From contig NZ_QMKH01000006.1 in assembly GCF_003290125.1 (NCBI RefSeq), forward strand, positions 124,001-188,000: 64,000 nucleotides of DNA. Direction: 5' to 3'. Positions 18,654-28,982 of this stretch are shown piece after piece (positions within the stretch are counted from its first letter, which is position 1; each line of letters opens with the position of its first letter). This stretch comes from Microvirga flavescens (GTDB lineage Bacteria > Pseudomonadota > Alphaproteobacteria > Rhizobiales > Beijerinckiaceae). The translations under genes were made by a program, and so were the position numbers. The notes under the pieces are model-generated. The model did not search any database and was not told where the DNA came from. It worked only from the letters and a program-made list of their open reading frames with translations.

Positions 18654-19823
18654 ATGGCGGCAAGCCAGCGCAGCTATCTCGATTACAACGCGACCGCGCC
18701 GATGAGGCCCGAGGTCGCGACCGAGATGGCGCGCGTCTTTCTGCTGCCGGGAAATGCCTCCTCCGTCCATGCGGAGGGCCGTGCCGCGCGGGCCGAGATG
18801 GAGACGGCGCGGGAGCGCGTGGCCGCGCTTGTCGGTGCCCTGCCGAAGAACGTGATTTTCACCAGCGGCGGCACCGAGGCCAACAACCTCGTTCTGTCTC
18901 CTTCATTCCGCCATGCGGGGAAGGCGGGCGCCGGGCTTTTGCTCGTTGGCGCGACGGAGCATCCCTCCGTGCTCGCCGGTCACCGCTTCGCGCCTGAGGC
19001 CGTGGAGCGCATTCCGGTCAATGCTCAAGGCACCGTGGACCTCACCTGGCTCAAAGCCCGGCTGGAAGCCGCCGAAGGGCCGGTTCTGGTTTCGGTTCAG
19101 GTCGCCAATAACGAGACCGGCGTTCTGCAGCCAATTGCCGCCATTGCTGCCCTTGTGCGCGAACATGGCGGATACGTTCATGCGGACGCGGTGCAGGCCG
19201 CGGGCAAGGTCACGCTCGACATCGGCGAGCTCGGCGTTGATGCGCTGACGCTTTCCGCTCACAAGATCGGCGGTCCGAAGGGAACCGGGGCCGTCATACT
19301 GGCCTCCGACCGGATCGAGATCGCGGATCGGCTGATCCGGGGCGGCGGTCAGGAGCGCGGCTATCGGGCGGGCACGGAAAACGTGGCCGCGATTGCAGGC
19401 TTTGGAGTTGCGGCGCAGATCGCGAAAGCCAATCTGAGCGAAGAGGCTGAGCGCTTGCGGTCCCTGCGGGACGAGGCTGAAGCGCGGCTTCTACAAATCC
19501 TGCCGGAGGTCGTGGTTTTCGGCGCCGGGACTGAGCGCCTGCCGAACACCTTGGCTTTCGCCATCCCCGGTGTGAAGGCCGAGACGGCGCTGATCGCGTT
19601 CGACATGGGCGGGGTCGCCCTCTCGTCGGGGTCGGCCTGTTCTTCGGGGAAGGTCAAGCGGTCGCATGTGCTCGATGCCATGAGCGTCGAGCCCGCGCTC
19701 GCAGAGGGCGCCTTGCGCGTCAGTTTGGGGTGGATGACCACGAAAGAGGACGTAGCCCGCTTTGCGGAAACGTGCGAAAGACTGGTCGAAACCCTATATA
19801 AACGGAAGGCGAACGCGGCCTGA
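18654..19823 (+). CDS. Cysteine desulfurase, IscS/NifS type
   Basis: PLP enzyme that takes sulfur from cysteine for Fe-S cluster assembly. The 389 residues start YLDYNATAPMRPEV. The PLP lysine is in LSAHKIGGPKGTGA and the persulfide-forming cysteine is in SSGSACSSGKVKRSHVL. It is the first gene of the suf locus and is distinct from SufS, encoded five genes later; this two-desulfurase arrangement is common in Rhizobiales. The start at 18654 is preceded by GAAAGGG; an upstream in-frame start at 18624 adds ten residues. The predicted Irr box lies upstream. Confidence 0.93.
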   Translation: MAASQRSYLDYNATAPMRPEVATEMARVFLLPGNASSVHAEGRAARAEMETARERVAALVGALPKNVIFTSGGTEANNLVLSPSFRHAGKAGAGLLLVGATEHPSVLAGHRFAPEAVERIPVNAQGTVDLTWLKARLEAAEGPVLVSVQVANNETGVLQPIAAIAALVREHGGYVHADAVQAAGKVTLDIGELGVDALTLSAHKIGGPKGTGAVILASDRIEIADRLIRGGGQERGYRAGTENVAAIAGFGVAAQIAKANLSEEAERLRSLRDEAEARLLQILPEVVVFGAGTERLPNTLAFAIPGVKAETALIAFDMGGVALSSGSACSSGKVKRSHVLDAMSVEPALAEGALRVSLGWMTTKEDVARFAETCERLVETLYKRKANAA

Positions 19824-19895
19824 TCTAAAGGCTTCGCTCGTCATCCATTGTCATCAACCCGCGGTCCTTGAAACCGTGAGCGGTGGGAGAGACAG

Positions 19896-21368
<1,473 letters not shown>

Positions 21369-21372
21369 TCAA

Positions 21373-21765
21373 GTGAGAGAGATGCTTGTCGGAACGGCGC
21401 GGTTTCGCCTGATGGCAAGTGAGCTCAAGGCGCTGAGTGGCATGTTCGAGAAATACAAGATCTCGGCGTATTGTACTGGCGATCAGATCATCTTCTCTCA
21501 CAACGGGCATGTCGAATTTGCATCGATTGGGAAGGATTACGAGTTTGGCGCAAGTCATCCCATGTTCTTTTACAAAAGAATGCAGTCTGAGGCTGACTCA
21601 CGCCGAGCTGGCTTTGGCTTCGACGATACAGATGGCAACTATTTGCCGATTGTTCGCCGTGGAATTCTCGACGCTCTGAAAGATCTCAAATACTTAGACG
21701 AGTACACAAGAAATAACGGGCTGGAGCCTTCGAACGTGGATCACGTTGCTCTGGCCGATCTGTAG
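21373..21765 (+). CDS. Unrecognised orphan gene inserted between sufB and sufC
   Basis: I do not recognise this 130-residue protein. It is soluble, with no membrane segment, signal peptide or cysteine motif, is moderately charged, and has an aromatic-rich middle ([17 protein letters not shown]) and an acidic tail. The GTG at 21373 starts four bases after the sufB stop, with GGGG at 21362-21365; an ATG at 21382 is the alternative. It ends 11 bp before sufC. Its base composition is visibly AT-richer than sufB and sufC and its codons are less biased, suggesting acquisition. Being in frame order, tightly spaced and intact, it is probably co-transcribed with suf. A role in Fe-S assembly would be a guess. 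Confidence 0.7.
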   Translation: MREMLVGTARFRLMASELKALSGMFEKYKISAYCTGDQIIFSHNGHVEFASIGKDYEFGASHPMFFYKRMQSEADSRRAGFGFDDTDGNYLPIVRRGILDALKDLKYLDEYTRNNGLEPSNVDHVALADL

Positions 21766-21776
21766 GAACCTTTAAA

Positions 21777-22529
21777 ATGCTCGAAATCAGGAACCTCGTC
21801 GTTCAGATCGAAGACAAGCGCATCCTCAACGGTCTCGACCTCACCGTGAATAACGGCGAGGTGGCGGCCATCATGGGGCCGAATGGCTCAGGCAAGTCGA
21901 CGCTTTCTTATGTCATCGCCGGCAAGGAGGATTATGAAGTCCTCGATGGCGAGATCCTGCTCGACGGCCAGAACCTTCTCGAAATGGAGGCCGACCAGCG
22001 CGCGGCGGCGGGCGTGTTTCTCGCCTTCCAGTACCCGTTGGAAATTCCCGGGGTCGCTTCGATGACCTTCCTCAAGGCGACGCTGAACGCCCAGCGCAAG
22101 GCGCGCGGCGAGGCGGAACTGACGACGCCGGACTTCATCAAGCGCGTCAATGCGGCTGCGGCAAAGCTCGAAATCCCGAAGGACATGCTCAAGCGCGCCC
22201 TCAATGTTGGCTTCTCCGGCGGTGAGAAGAAGCGTATGGAAATCCTCCAGATGTCGCTTCTGGAGCCGAGCTTCTGCATTCTCGACGAGACGGATTCCGG
22301 CCTCGACATCGATGCCCTGCGCATCGTCTCCGAGGGCGTGAATGCGCTGCGCTCGAAGGATCGCTCGTTCCTCGTCATCACGCACTATCAGCGCCTGTTG
22401 AACCACATCGTGCCCGACACCGTGCACGTCATGTCGGCGGGCCGCATCGTGAAGACGGGCGGCAAGGAGCTGGCGCTCGAACTCGAGGCCAATGGCTATG
22501 CGGATTACCGGCAGAGCGAGGCCGCCTGA
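21777..22529 (+). CDS. sufC: Fe-S cluster assembly ATPase SufC
   Basis: ABC-type ATPase that drives conformational change of the SufBCD scaffold. The 250 residues contain Walker A (GPNGSGKST), the Q-loop in FLAFQYP, the signature [11 protein letters not shown], Walker B with [11 protein letters not shown], and the switch histidine in VITHYQR. The [10 protein letters not shown] tail is typical. The stop is one base before the sufD start. Confidence 0.96.
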   Translation: MLEIRNLVVQIEDKRILNGLDLTVNNGEVAAIMGPNGSGKSTLSYVIAGKEDYEVLDGEILLDGQNLLEMEADQRAAAGVFLAFQYPLEIPGVASMTFLKATLNAQRKARGEAELTTPDFIKRVNAAAAKLEIPKDMLKRALNVGFSGGEKKRMEILQMSLLEPSFCILDETDSGLDIDALRIVSEGVNALRSKDRSFLVITHYQRLLNHIVPDTVHVMSAGRIVKTGGKELALELEANGYADYRQSEAA

Positions 22530-22530
22530 C

Positions 22531-23844
22531 ATGGCCGACGTCACCTTGATGAAGACGCCGGCGGAAACCGCGCTGGCGCAGGCTTTCGAGGCGGTGAAGA
22601 CGGCGCTGCCTGGCAGCGCGGAATCGCGCGCCGAGGCCTTTGAGCTTTTCGCCGAGCGCGGGCTGCCCCATCGCCGCGTGGAGGAATTCAAGTACACGGA
22701 TCTGCGCACGTTCATGCGCGAGGTCGCTCCCTTCGCGCCGACGCCTTCGTCGGCAGAGGCCAAGGCCGCGCTACGCGACGCCAAGGCCCTGGCGGGCGTC
22801 GAGGCGCTCAGCATTCCGTTCGTGAACGGCCATCTGGTCCGCGACGAGATCGACTTTTCAAAGCTGCCTGAGGGCGTCGAAATCGTTCCGCTGTCCGAGG
22901 CTCTGGCGGCAGGGCATGACTGGCTCGCCAAGCTCAGCCCCATCGAATGGGCGCGCAAGAATCCGGTCTACCAGCTCAACTCCGCTTTCATGGCGGACGG
23001 CGTCATGGTCCGCCTGTGGGGTGATGTGGCGACGCCGGTGCACCTTCGTTTTGTCACGTCGAGCGCCACGGCTGTCGCCACCGCGACGCGGGTTCTCGTC
23101 ATTGTCGAGCAGGGGGCGAGCGTCACCCTTTTCGAGACGCATGAGAGCACGAGCGGCGCCGGCCATCAGCCGAACGACGTCGTCGAGCTTCTTGCGGGCG
23201 ACAACGCGCATGTTCACCATGTCCGCGTCAACGCGGAAGGCGATCAGGCGCTGGCGCTCTCCACCTTCGCGGTGAAGCTCGGTGCGGATGTGGCGTTCAA
23301 CACCGTCAACGTCGTTGCCGGCGCGAACGTGTCCCGCCATCAGGTCTTCGCCGTCTTCGAGGGCGAGAACACCAAGGCGCAGATCAACGGCGCGACGATG
23401 CTCAAGGGTCGCCAGCATGGCGACACGACGCTGATCGCGGAACACGCCGCGCCTCATTGCGAGAGCCGCGAATTGTTCAAGACCGTCGTGGACGATGAGG
23501 CCACCGGCGTCTTCCAGGGCAAGATCATCGTTCCGCATCATGCCCAGAAGACCGACGGGCGCATGATGTCCGCCGCGCTCCTTCTCGGAGATGGTGCGTC
23601 GATGAACAACAAGCCTGAACTCGAAATCTTCGCCGACGACGTGCAATGCGCCCACGGCGCGACTTGCGGCCAGCTCGATGAGGATCTCCTGTTCTATCTC
23701 ATGGCGCGAGGCCTGCCGAAGAAGGAGGCGGAAAGCCTTCTGGTTCAGGCGTTCCTCGGTGAAGCCATCGAGGCGGTGGAACACGAGGGCGCGCGTGATG
23801 CCCTGGTCGGCGTGGTCGAGACTTGGTTGAAGGCGAGAGGCTGA
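22531..23844 (+). CDS. sufD: Fe-S cluster assembly protein SufD
   Basis: Partner of SufB in the SufBC2D scaffold, needed for iron acquisition. The 437 residues have an N-terminal helical part (LPHRRVEEFKYTDLRTF, the usual W/F-KYT-like motif), a beta-helix core and the C-terminal signature CAHGATCGQLDEDLLFYLMARG. The start at 22531 follows the sufC stop by one base. The stop is followed by a large palindromic repeat before sufS, an unusual interruption of the operon. Confidence 0.95.
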   Translation: MADVTLMKTPAETALAQAFEAVKTALPGSAESRAEAFELFAERGLPHRRVEEFKYTDLRTFMREVAPFAPTPSSAEAKAALRDAKALAGVEALSIPFVNGHLVRDEIDFSKLPEGVEIVPLSEALAAGHDWLAKLSPIEWARKNPVYQLNSAFMADGVMVRLWGDVATPVHLRFVTSSATAVATATRVLVIVEQGASVTLFETHESTSGAGHQPNDVVELLAGDNAHVHHVRVNAEGDQALALSTFAVKLGADVAFNTVNVVAGANVSRHQVFAVFEGENTKAQINGATMLKGRQHGDTTLIAEHAAPHCESRELFKTVVDDEATGVFQGKIIVPHHAQKTDGRMMSAALLLGDGASMNNKPELEIFADDVQCAHGATCGQLDEDLLFYLMARGLPKKEAESLLVQAFLGEAIEAVEHEGARDALVGVVETWLKARG

Positions 23845-23871
23845 AATGACCTGAGGTTCCAGCGCCTCTGT

Positions 23872-23978
23872 CCTCATCCTGAGGAGGTCACGAAGTGACC
23901 ATCTCGAAGGAGGGTCCAGAGCGCACTGGAGACGCCTCGTGTCCTTCGAGACGGCCTGACGGCCTCCTCAGGATGAGG
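23872..23978. repeat. REP-like nested palindrome between sufD and sufS
   Basis: Outer arms CCTCATCCTGAGGAGG (23872-23887) and its exact complement (23963-23978) enclose inner arms TCTCGAAGGA (23902-23911) and TCCTTCGAGA (23942-23951). The shared core is TCCAGAGCGCACTGGA. A related copy is at 28838-28938. Elements of this type are common between genes in Rhizobiales chromosomes. In RNA it could fold into a long hairpin that affects sufS expression. Confidence 0.85.
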
Positions 23979-24019
23979 CTCGCCTCGCAGGGATGAGGCT
24001 TCTAGTAGTGGATTGAGCG

Positions 24020-25255
24020 ATGAACGCATCTTTTGCCCCTTATGACGTCGAGGCGATCCGGGCCCAGTTCCCGATCCTGTCGCAGCAGGTCTACGGCAAG
24101 CCGCTCGTCTATCTCGACAACGCGGCGTCGGCGCAGAAGCCGCGCGCGGTGATCGATGCGATGGTGAACACGATGGAGACCGGCTATGCCAACGTCCATC
24201 GCGGCCTGCACTACATGGCGAACGCGGCGACGGAAGCCTTCGAGAATGCGCGCGAGGCCGTGCGCGCGTTCCTGAACGCCGAGTCCGTCAACGAGATCAT
24301 CTTCACGAAATCCGCGACCGAGGCCTACAACCTCGTGGCAGATTCCTTCGGGCGCATGAATATCGGGGAGGGGGACGAGATCATCCTCTCCATCATGGAG
24401 CACCACTCCAACATCGTGCCCTGGCACTTCCTGCGCGAGCGCAAGGGTGCGGTCATCAAATGGGCTCCGGTGGACGACGAGGGTAATTTCCTCGTCGAAG
24501 AGTTCGAGAAACTGTTTTCGCCGAAGACCAAGATCGTCGCCATCACGCACATGTCGAATGTGCTCGGCACGGTGACGCCGATCAAGGAGATCATCCGCAT
24601 CGCCCACGCCCACGGCGTTCCGGTGCTGGTGGACGGCGCTCAGGGCGCGGTGCATTGCGATGTGGACGTGCGCGACCTCGATGCGGATTTCTACGTGCTG
24701 ACCGGCCACAAGGTCTACGGCCCGACCGGCATCGGCGTGCTCTACGGCAAGCGCGAATGGCTTGAGAAGATGCCGCCCTATCAGGGCGGCGGCGAGATGA
24801 TCCGCGAAGTCACGCAGGACCTCGTGACCTACAACGATCCACCGCATCGCTTCGAGGCGGGCACGCCCGCGATCATCGAGGCGGTCGGCTTGGGCGCTGC
24901 CTTACGGTTCATGATGGATCTCGGGCGCGACAGGATCAGGGCGCATGAGGAAGCCCTCTCGGCCTATGCCCATCAGCGCCTTGGCGCGTTGAACTCGCTG
25001 CGCATCATCGGTCGTGCGAAAGGCAAGGGCGGCATCATCGCGTTTGAGATGAAGGGCGCGCATGCCCACGACGTCGCGACCATCATCGACCGGCAGGGTG
25101 TCGCCGTCCGCGCCGGAACCCATTGCGCCATGCCGCTGCTTCAGCGCTTTGGCGTCACTTCAACCTGCCGTGCGTCGCTGGCGCTCTACAACACGACGGC
25201 GGAAGTCGATAAGCTTGCCGAAGCCTTGCAAAAGGCGGAAGCCCTGTTTGCCTGA
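24020..25255 (+). CDS. sufS: Cysteine desulfurase SufS
   Basis: Group II PLP-dependent cysteine desulfurase feeding sulfur to SufB. The 411 residues contain the NAAS(A)Q substrate region (YLDNAASAQKP), the THMSNVLG motif, the PLP lysine in LTGHKVYGPTGIG, and the active cysteine in RAGTHCAMPLLQRFGV. The compact loop around this cysteine distinguishes SufS from the IscS type at the head of the locus. It is separated from sufD by 175 bp holding a palindromic repeat, and sufT starts 12 bp downstream. Confidence 0.95.
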   Translation: MNASFAPYDVEAIRAQFPILSQQVYGKPLVYLDNAASAQKPRAVIDAMVNTMETGYANVHRGLHYMANAATEAFENAREAVRAFLNAESVNEIIFTKSATEAYNLVADSFGRMNIGEGDEIILSIMEHHSNIVPWHFLRERKGAVIKWAPVDDEGNFLVEEFEKLFSPKTKIVAITHMSNVLGTVTPIKEIIRIAHAHGVPVLVDGAQGAVHCDVDVRDLDADFYVLTGHKVYGPTGIGVLYGKREWLEKMPPYQGGGEMIREVTQDLVTYNDPPHRFEAGTPAIIEAVGLGAALRFMMDLGRDRIRAHEEALSAYAHQRLGALNSLRIIGRAKGKGGIIAFEMKGAHAHDVATIIDRQGVAVRAGTHCAMPLLQRFGVTSTCRASLALYNTTAEVDKLAEALQKAEALFA

Positions 25256-25267
25256 GGACCGAGACCC

Positions 25268-25654
25268 GTGAACGCTCAAACTCCCTCCAACGATGCCGCG
25301 CCCAACGCGCCGCAGGTCACCCCGGGTTCCGCCATTCCCCCGGAAGAACTCGACCGCATGACCGATGACATCGTCGCGGCTCTCAAGACGGTCTATGACC
25401 CCGAAATCCCGGTCGACATCTACGAGCTCGGCCTGATCTACCGCGTCGATATCGACGATGATCGCAACGTCTCCATCGACATGACGCTCACCGCACCGGG
25501 CTGCCCCGTCGCCGGCGAGATGCCGGGTTGGGTCGAGAACGCCGTCGGCGCAGTGGAGGGTGTGCAGAGCGTCAAGGTCACGATGGTTTTTGACCCGCCG
25601 TGGGACCAGAGCCGCATGTCCGACGAGGCCCGCGTGGGCCTCGATATGTGGTAG
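25268..25654 (+). CDS. sufT: SufT / DUF59 (MIP18-type) Fe-S assembly factor
   Basis: A 128-residue protein with a disordered N-terminus (1-28) followed by a DUF59 domain. The signature is seen as VYDPEIPVDIYELGLIYRV and the metal-binding cysteine lies in LTAPGCPVAGEMP. Family members help Fe-S cluster maturation or carriage. It starts with GTG twelve bases after sufS and ends the uninterrupted part of the suf operon; the next gene lies on the opposite strand. Confidence 0.92.
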   Translation: MNAQTPSNDAAPNAPQVTPGSAIPPEELDRMTDDIVAALKTVYDPEIPVDIYELGLIYRVDIDDDRNVSIDMTLTAPGCPVAGEMPGWVENAVGAVEGVQSVKVTMVFDPPWDQSRMSDEARVGLDMW

Positions 25655-25664
25655 GGCCGACCGC

Positions 25665-27350
25665 CTAACCTGCTGCCGATGCTTCCTCGGCACGGGGAAT
25701 GCTTGCGATCAGTGCCTTCGCGGTTTCCCGCTCTCCCAGAATGACGCTTGTCGCGCCGTATTTGAGAAGATGAGCGGATTCCGCGTCCGAATGGGCGCGC
25801 GCGATGATCGGCAGGCCGGGATTGATGGCCCGGGCCTGTTCGACAACCTGGCCGCTTTCGAAAGCCTCCGGAATGGCAACCAAGAGGCACCGTGCGGCGG
25901 CAATGTTCGCAGCCGCCGCGACGGATGGGCTCGCGGCGTTGCCGATGATCGCCTCAATGCCCTGCTGCTGAAGCTGCGCCGCCTTGTCCTCGTTGTTCTC
26001 GACGACGAGGAAGGGAATGTTCGCGGCGTGCAGTTTCTTCGCAATGAATTTGCCGACGCGGCCGTGACCGACGAGGACGACGTGATCGCTCAAAGCCGTC
26101 ATCTGGCGGGGCGCCTCGACGGCAGCCTCCTCCACGACGTCTGCCGCGCCGGGCTCGGGGAGGGCGGTTTCCTTCTTCACCCAGAAATCGAGCAGGCTGA
26201 AGAGGAAGGGATTGACGAGGATCGAGAGGATCGCGCCCGCCAGAATGAGATCGCGTCCTTCCTTGGGGAGCATGTCGAGCTCGACGCCGAGCCCTGCGAG
26301 GATGAAGGAGAACTCGCCGATTTGCGCAAGGCTCGCCGCGATGGTGAGCGCGGTTGTCCTCTGGTGCCCGAACAGGCGCACGATGGCATAAGCCGCGAGC
26401 GACTTGCCGACGACGATGATGAGGAAGGTCGCCAGCACTGGCCCGAAATTCCGCACCAGGATCGTCGGGTCGAACAGCATGCCGACCGAGATGAAGAACA
26501 GAACCGCGAAGGCGTCACGCAGGGGCAGCGTCTCGGATGCTGCCCGGTGGCTGAGTTCGGATTCGCTGAGGATCATGCCCGCGAAGAACGCGCCGAGGGC
26601 GAAGGACACGCCGAACAGGGTCGCCGCGCCATAGGCGACACCGAGCGCGATGGCGAGCACCGAGAGCCGGAAGAGTTCGCGGGAGCCCGTATGCGCGACG
26701 TAGTGCAGGATCCACGGGATGACCTTGCGCCCGACGATCAGCATGAGGGCGACGAACGCGCCGACCTTGCCGAACGTGACCATGAGGGGCAGGGCAAGGG
26801 CGATACCGCTTCCCGATGAGCCTTTCAGCAGATCGGCGATGGCGGGCAAGAGCACGAGGGTGAGCACCATCGCGAGGTCTTCGACGATGAGCCAGCCGAC
26901 GGCGATGTGACCGCGTTCCGTCTCGACGAGGCGGCGCTCCTGCAAGGCGCGCAGGAGAACGACCGTACTCGCGACGGAGAGGGCGAGGCCGAACACCAGC
27001 CCCGCGCTGGCGGACCATCCGAGCAGCCACGCGAGTCCCATGCCGAGCAGGGTCGCCACCGCGATCTGCGCGATAGCGCCGGGTACGGCGATGGCTTTGA
27101 CCGAAAGCAGTTCCTTGAAAGAAAAATGCAGCCCGACGCCGAACATCAGCAGAATGACGCCGATCTCCGCCAACTGGTTGGCGAGGCCCTGATCGGCCAC
27201 ATAGCCAGGCGTGAAGGGGCCAACCAGGACGCCGGCGAGCAGGTAGCCGACGAGAGGGGAGATGCGAAGACGGTGAGCGAGGGCGCCGAGAGCGAAAGCC
27301 AGCACGAGACCGACGACGATGGTCGAGATCAACGGGGTATGGTGCGGCAT
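25665..27350 (-). CDS. ybaL: CPA2-family K+/H+ antiporter, YbaL/KefB-like
   Basis: Predicted inner-membrane cation/proton antiporter of 561 residues. About twelve membrane segments span residues 5-390 and a Rossmann-type TrkA-N (RCK) domain lies at about 405-550, with the nucleotide fingerprint VLVGHGRVGKFI. The polar motif LLMFGVGLHFS near the N-terminus is typical of the YbaL branch. The C-terminal TrkA-C domain is absent, as in YbaL. The gene lies on the strand opposite suf and splits sufT from sufA. The start at 27350 gives MPHHTPLISTIVVGL, the usual N-terminus. Confidence 0.92.
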   Translation of the reverse strand: MPHHTPLISTIVVGLVLAFALGALAHRLRISPLVGYLLAGVLVGPFTPGYVADQGLANQLAEIGVILLMFGVGLHFSFKELLSVKAIAVPGAIAQIAVATLLGMGLAWLLGWSASAGLVFGLALSVASTVVLLRALQERRLVETERGHIAVGWLIVEDLAMVLTLVLLPAIADLLKGSSGSGIALALPLMVTFGKVGAFVALMLIVGRKVIPWILHYVAHTGSRELFRLSVLAIALGVAYGAATLFGVSFALGAFFAGMILSESELSHRAASETLPLRDAFAVLFFISVGMLFDPTILVRNFGPVLATFLIIVVGKSLAAYAIVRLFGHQRTTALTIAASLAQIGEFSFILAGLGVELDMLPKEGRDLILAGAILSILVNPFLFSLLDFWVKKETALPEPGAADVVEEAAVEAPRQMTALSDHVVLVGHGRVGKFIAKKLHAANIPFLVVENNEDKAAQLQQQGIEAIIGNAASPSVAAAANIAAARCLLVAIPEAFESGQVVEQARAINPGLPIIARAHSDAESAHLLKYGATSVILGERETAKALIASIPRAEEASAAG

Positions 27351-27516
27351 CAGCTCTCCTTTACGCCCTGATTGTTTTCCATTTAGAGCATTTATCTCCT
27401 GTGAGGAAACCGCTTCTCAAGGGAAATTCTGGCAACGTCATTACAATTTCGAGGGCTGAGGAGCTCCGGTCCGGGACGCCCTAGGGCTCAGCTCAATCAA
27501 GTGGAGGACGGCATAG

Positions 27517-27816
27517 TTACAGGTAATATGTTGCCTGATCGTCTCGAAGATACCCAAATACACGAAAGCCCTCGGGCGTTTCTTCGCCAGGCACATGAAC
27601 CTTTTGGAGGGCCGATCGAACCTTCTCACGCTGGATGGCATCCTCCACGAGGATATCGACATGAAGGATGGAGGCGTACCCGCCATGTCGAAAGTGATAG
27701 TACCATTCACGATCTGGGGGCGACTGGTAGCCTTCGACGGAAAGTGTGCTCCAAGCTGGCGTCGGAGTGATCCTGTACATTTCCAGTCGAAGCTCGTCCC
27801 ACTTTGTGTTGTTCAT
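27517..27816 (-). CDS. Small conserved hypothetical protein, DUF6678-like
   Basis: A 99-residue soluble protein. KWDELRLEMY, WYYHFRHGGYASI and VHVPGEETPEGFRVFGYL resemble, from memory, the DUF6678 family, which has no known function. Met at 27816 (MNNTKWDEL) is preferred over 27831 because similarity begins there. It is AT-richer than its neighbours and lies in the cassette that separates sufT from sufA. Confidence 0.6.
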   Translation of the reverse strand: MNNTKWDELRLEMYRITPTPAWSTLSVEGYQSPPDREWYYHFRHGGYASILHVDILVEDAIQREKVRSALQKVHVPGEETPEGFRVFGYLRDDQATYYL

Positions 27817-28036
27817 TGCCGGATTTCGCACGCAGATCGCCTTTTAAAGCCTGAATGAAATCAGGATAACGAGTGTCGCTGCAGATAGGAAGTTTTGAAC
27901 CGGCTTGTCATCGCGGGCGGCGATAGGCCCTGCGACACGGAATTGCTCTCGACGTTCGCTCCATGAGCGCCTATTTTAAGCTTAGATATGACACTCATTC
28001 TGCCCGGGCCTTGAACCCGGCCGTCAGGAGAGAAAA

Positions 28037-28417
28037 ATGGCTCTACCCGGTTTCAAGGTCATGACCTTGACGGACGCGGCGGCGAACCGCGTCAAAGCGA
28101 TCATCGCGAAGGCCGAGCGGCCTCTCGTGGGCGTGCGCGTCGGCGTGAAGAACGGCGGCTGCGCGGGCATGTCCTACACCATGGAATATGCCGAGAGCGT
28201 GAACCCGCTCGATGAGGTTCTGGAAGACAAGGGCGTGAAGGTTCTCATTGACCCCAAGGCGGTGCTGTTCCTCCTCGGCACGGAAATGGACTTCCAGACG
28301 ACCAAGATGTCGTCCCAATTCGTGTTCAACAACCCCAACCAGACCTCGGCCTGCGGCTGCGGCGAATCCGTCGCCATTACCCCCGCCACGCCGGATGCGC
28401 TTGAGACGGTGCAGTAA
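28037..28417 (+). CDS. sufA: A-type Fe-S carrier protein (SufA/IscA/HesB family)
   Basis: Carries and delivers assembled Fe-S clusters. The 126 residues hold the three conserved cysteines: NGGCAGMSY and the C-terminal CGCGES. The fold starts at MTLTDAAANRV (residue 9), and AGGAGAG precedes the ATG at 28037. In related genomes it often follows sufT directly; here it is about 2.4 kb away with two minus-strand genes between, so it needs its own promoter in the 28.0-kb spacer. The TfoX gene starts three bases after its stop. Confidence 0.94.
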   Translation: MALPGFKVMTLTDAAANRVKAIIAKAERPLVGVRVGVKNGGCAGMSYTMEYAESVNPLDEVLEDKGVKVLIDPKAVLFLLGTEMDFQTTKMSSQFVFNNPNQTSACGCGESVAITPATPDALETVQ

Positions 28418-28419
28418 TC

Positions 28420-28779
28420 TTGGATGCTGACGACATCCGCGATGTGTTCAGCGGCTTCGGGCCGGTGCGCATCCGCAAGATGTTCGGCGGGCAGGGGATC
28501 TATCGCGACGATCTGATGTTCGCTCTCGAGGCTGACGGGGAGCTCTACCTCAAGACCGATGCCGAGAGCGAAGCGATGTTCCGCATCCATGACTCCCGGC
28601 CCTTTGCCTATACAACACGCGACGGCAGGACCACGGTGATGAGCTATTGGCTGCTGCCGTCCTTCGCCCTTGACGATCTCGACGAGGCGGCCCGCTTCGC
28701 TCACGCCGCTTTCGCCGCCGCACAACGTGCGAAGATGCCGAAGCCGAAGGCGCATGCTCCGAAGCGCAAGCGGGCTTAA
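28420..28779 (+). CDS. TfoX N-terminal-domain protein
   Basis: A 119-residue protein with the TfoX/Sxy N-terminal fold: VRIRKMFGGQGIYRDDLMFAL, a Lys-Thr-Asp motif (LYLKTDAES) and YWLLP are family hallmarks. TfoX proteins of gamma-proteobacteria regulate competence; alphaproteobacterial single-domain forms have no proven role. A TTG start at 28420 is required, two bases after the sufA stop; no later Met retains the domain. The Lys/Arg/Pro tail (KPKAHAPKRKRA) is probably disordered. Confidence 0.85.
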   Translation: MDADDIRDVFSGFGPVRIRKMFGGQGIYRDDLMFALEADGELYLKTDAESEAMFRIHDSRPFAYTTRDGRTTVMSYWLLPSFALDDLDEAARFAHAAFAAAQRAKMPKPKAHAPKRKRA

Positions 28780-28837
28780 AGACCACTCTTCCCTCGTCAT
28801 CCGTGGCCGCCCGACGGGCCGCGCCCTTTCCCACTGC

Positions 28838-28938
28838 CCTCATCCTGAGGAGCGGCAAAGCCGCGTCTCGAAGGAGGTTCCAGTGCGCACTGGAGACGCC
28901 TCGCCCTTCGAGACCCCGCGGCCCTCCTCAGGGTGAGG
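28838..28938. repeat. REP-like nested palindrome after the TfoX gene
   Basis: Outer arm CCTCATCCTGAGGAG (28838-28852) pairs with 28924-28938 with one mismatch. Inner arms GTCTCGAAGG (28865-28874) and its complement (28905-28914) flank the perfect central palindrome CCAGTGCGCACTGG (28880-28893). It is clearly the same family as 23872-23978. Confidence 0.85.
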
Positions 28939-28982
28939 CTGCGGGAGTTACGAGCTCTCAGACCCAACGCTCGATCTACACA

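Noticed and set aside
27950-28036. Possible iron-control site before sufA (TTTTAAGCTTAGAT)
   Set aside because: The half-sites and spacing do not fit the iron control element; it is just an AT-rich promoter-like patch.
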